5,437 nucleotides of DNA from SHLQ01 sp964445255 (GTDB lineage Bacteria; Actinomycetota; Acidimicrobiia; Acidimicrobiales; SHLQ01), in contig CAYUKM010000168.1 in the NCBI GenBank assembly GCA_964445255.1, positions 1-5,437 of the forward strand. Reading direction: 5' to 3'. Position numbers and translations under genes: made by a program. Under the pieces are notes generated by a model. The model had not been told where the DNA came from and did no database searches. It worked only from the letters and a program-made list of their open reading frames with translations. Positions within the stretch are counted from its first letter, which is position 1. Each line of letters begins with the position of its first letter. This document shows positions 4,896 through 5,437 of the stretch, piece after piece.

Positions 4896-5437
4896 TTAGT
4901 TGCAGCTGATGTTGGACCGAACGCCGTTGGTACGAAGAACGAGCTCCCAGTCGCTGCCGACGTCGCCGCTGATCGAGACTGACGACGCGCCGTTCGGGGC
5001 TGTCGTCCTCCACCTGTTGTTCTCGCGCACGTTGATCGAGTCAGCGCTCACCGTCCACGAGACTACGACGTTCTGGCCGTTCCCGGTCACCGTGCATGGT
5101 GCGCCCGGAGGTGGAGGAGTGGGCCCGCCTCCGTTTCGCTCACATGGGATGTCGGTACGGACACCGTCTAGGCGTACACGCACGGTGTAGGTGGCTCCGT
5201 CGTTGGCAGCACCGGCGATCGTTGTCGTTGTTACGTCGCCGGGAGTGCTGTGCCACGAGGTGTTGCGGCGGATATTGGCGTCGCCCAGACCATCGGTCCA
5301 AGTGAGAACGAGGTTGCTACCCGAAACGGTCGCTGTGCAGGCAAGGCCCGGCCCAGGGTCAGGTGGAGGGGTTGGTGCCGGTGGTGGAGGGGTTGGCGCT
5401 GGTGGTGGAGGTGTGGCTCCACCGGCTTGAGTTCGCA
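4896..5437 (-). CDS. C-terminal part of a protein with two tandem Cys-bounded repeat domains and proline-rich linkers
   Basis: The minus-strand frame is open from the right edge to TAA at 4898-4896 (179 residues visible), so the gene starts outside the window. In order: a proline-rich linker with unit PPPPAPT (codons about 5355-5411), domain 1 (66 residues, 5339-5142), a second linker GGGPTPPPPGAP (5130-5097) and domain 2 (65 residues, 5096-4902). The protein ends one residue after the final Cys. Both domains begin and end with Cys and share, at the same offsets, C1, T2, T4, G7, N9, V11, W14, T15, N22, R24, N26, W29 and T32, then GVR near the end. Each is probably a small beta-sandwich, fibronectin-III-like, closed by one disulfide, which would suit an exported protein. 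Fold, disulfide and export are inferences; no signal peptide is in view. GTG 5183 is an internal Val codon within domain 1 and not the start. Catalytic domains, if any, lie beyond the edge. Confidence 0.85.
   Translation of the reverse strand, partial: RTQAGGATPPPPAPTPPPPAPTPPPDPGPGLACTATVSGSNLVLTWTDGLGDANIRRNTSWHSTPGDVTTTTIAGAANDGATYTVRVRLDGVRTDIPCERNGGGPTPPPPGAPCTVTGNGQNVVVSWTVSADSINVRENNRWRTTAPNGASSVSISGDVGSDWELVLRTNGVRSNISCN
5363..5404 (-). repeat. Two tandem 21-bp units encoding the proline-rich linker
   Basis: Units 5363-5383 and 5384-5404 differ at only two of 21 positions, and a degenerate third unit begins at 5405. In the minus-strand coding frame each unit gives seven residues of the PPPPAPT pattern. 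A repeat length that is a multiple of three means copy-number slippage would change linker length without shifting the frame. Confidence 0.75.

Noticed and set aside
5231..5422. Minus-strand open frame rich in His, Leu and Pro
   Set aside because: It is the neighbouring frame of the real tandem-domain gene. The linker repeat reads as His/Gln/Pro there and no domain is conserved.
5191..5430. Plus-strand open frame ending in Gly-rich GGGGVGAG-type repeats
   Set aside because: It is the antisense reading of the proline-rich linker and domain 1. The conserved repeat pattern exists only in the minus-strand frame.
1..5437. CRISPR arrays, insertion sequences, toxin-antitoxin or phage-defence genes
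   Set aside because: I looked on both strands for regularly spaced repeats, transposase or integrase motifs and small paired genes, and found none. The coding space is filled by housekeeping and signalling genes.

Overview
The window reads as ordinary chromosome from a moderately GC-rich actinobacterium. The evidence is a DUF3039 protein (a family I know essentially from Actinobacteria), a soluble di-iron acyl-ACP desaturase of the mycobacterial DesA type, and start codons that lack Shine-Dalgarno sequences but have -10-like hexamers 6-9 bases upstream, a pattern common in Actinobacteria. The cysteine-bounded, Trp-containing domains joined by proline-rich linkers at the right edge resemble secreted proteins I associate with Acidimicrobiia such as Ilumatobacter. 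That last placement is from memory and tentative.

Layout from left to right. The 3' part of a tRNA-Arg(UCU) gene (+ strand) enters from the left edge. Facing it on the minus strand is a compact three-gene cluster, read right to left: uridine kinase (udk), a small DUF3039 protein 17 bases later, and a large membrane-bound GGDEF-EAL c-di-GMP protein only 3 bases after that. The cluster is probably one transcript, and the last two genes are probably translationally coupled. Divergent from udk is a soluble acyl-ACP desaturase (+ strand). It converges, with a 12-base gap, on msrB (minus strand), a methionine-R-sulfoxide reductase with no visible recycling cysteine. Upstream of msrB, on the same strand, is the C-terminal end of a protein that continues past the right edge. 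It has two tandem domains of about 65 residues, each starting and ending with Cys, joined by proline-rich linkers, and it ends at a hairpin.

Functionally the genes cover pyrimidine salvage (udk), c-di-GMP signalling, membrane lipid unsaturation (desaturase) and oxidative protein repair (msrB). I see no mobile element, CRISPR array, toxin-antitoxin pair, phage gene or defence cluster, and no evidence for a new multi-gene system. The points most worth a second look are the cut-off tandem-domain protein, whose frame is open to the edge without a convincing start; the c-di-GMP protein with a lost I-site and altered EAL loop 6, coupled to DUF3039; the reduced cysteine set of MsrB; and the two likely leaderless starts in the udk/desaturase divergent region. 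No stretch longer than 300 bases lacks a gene.
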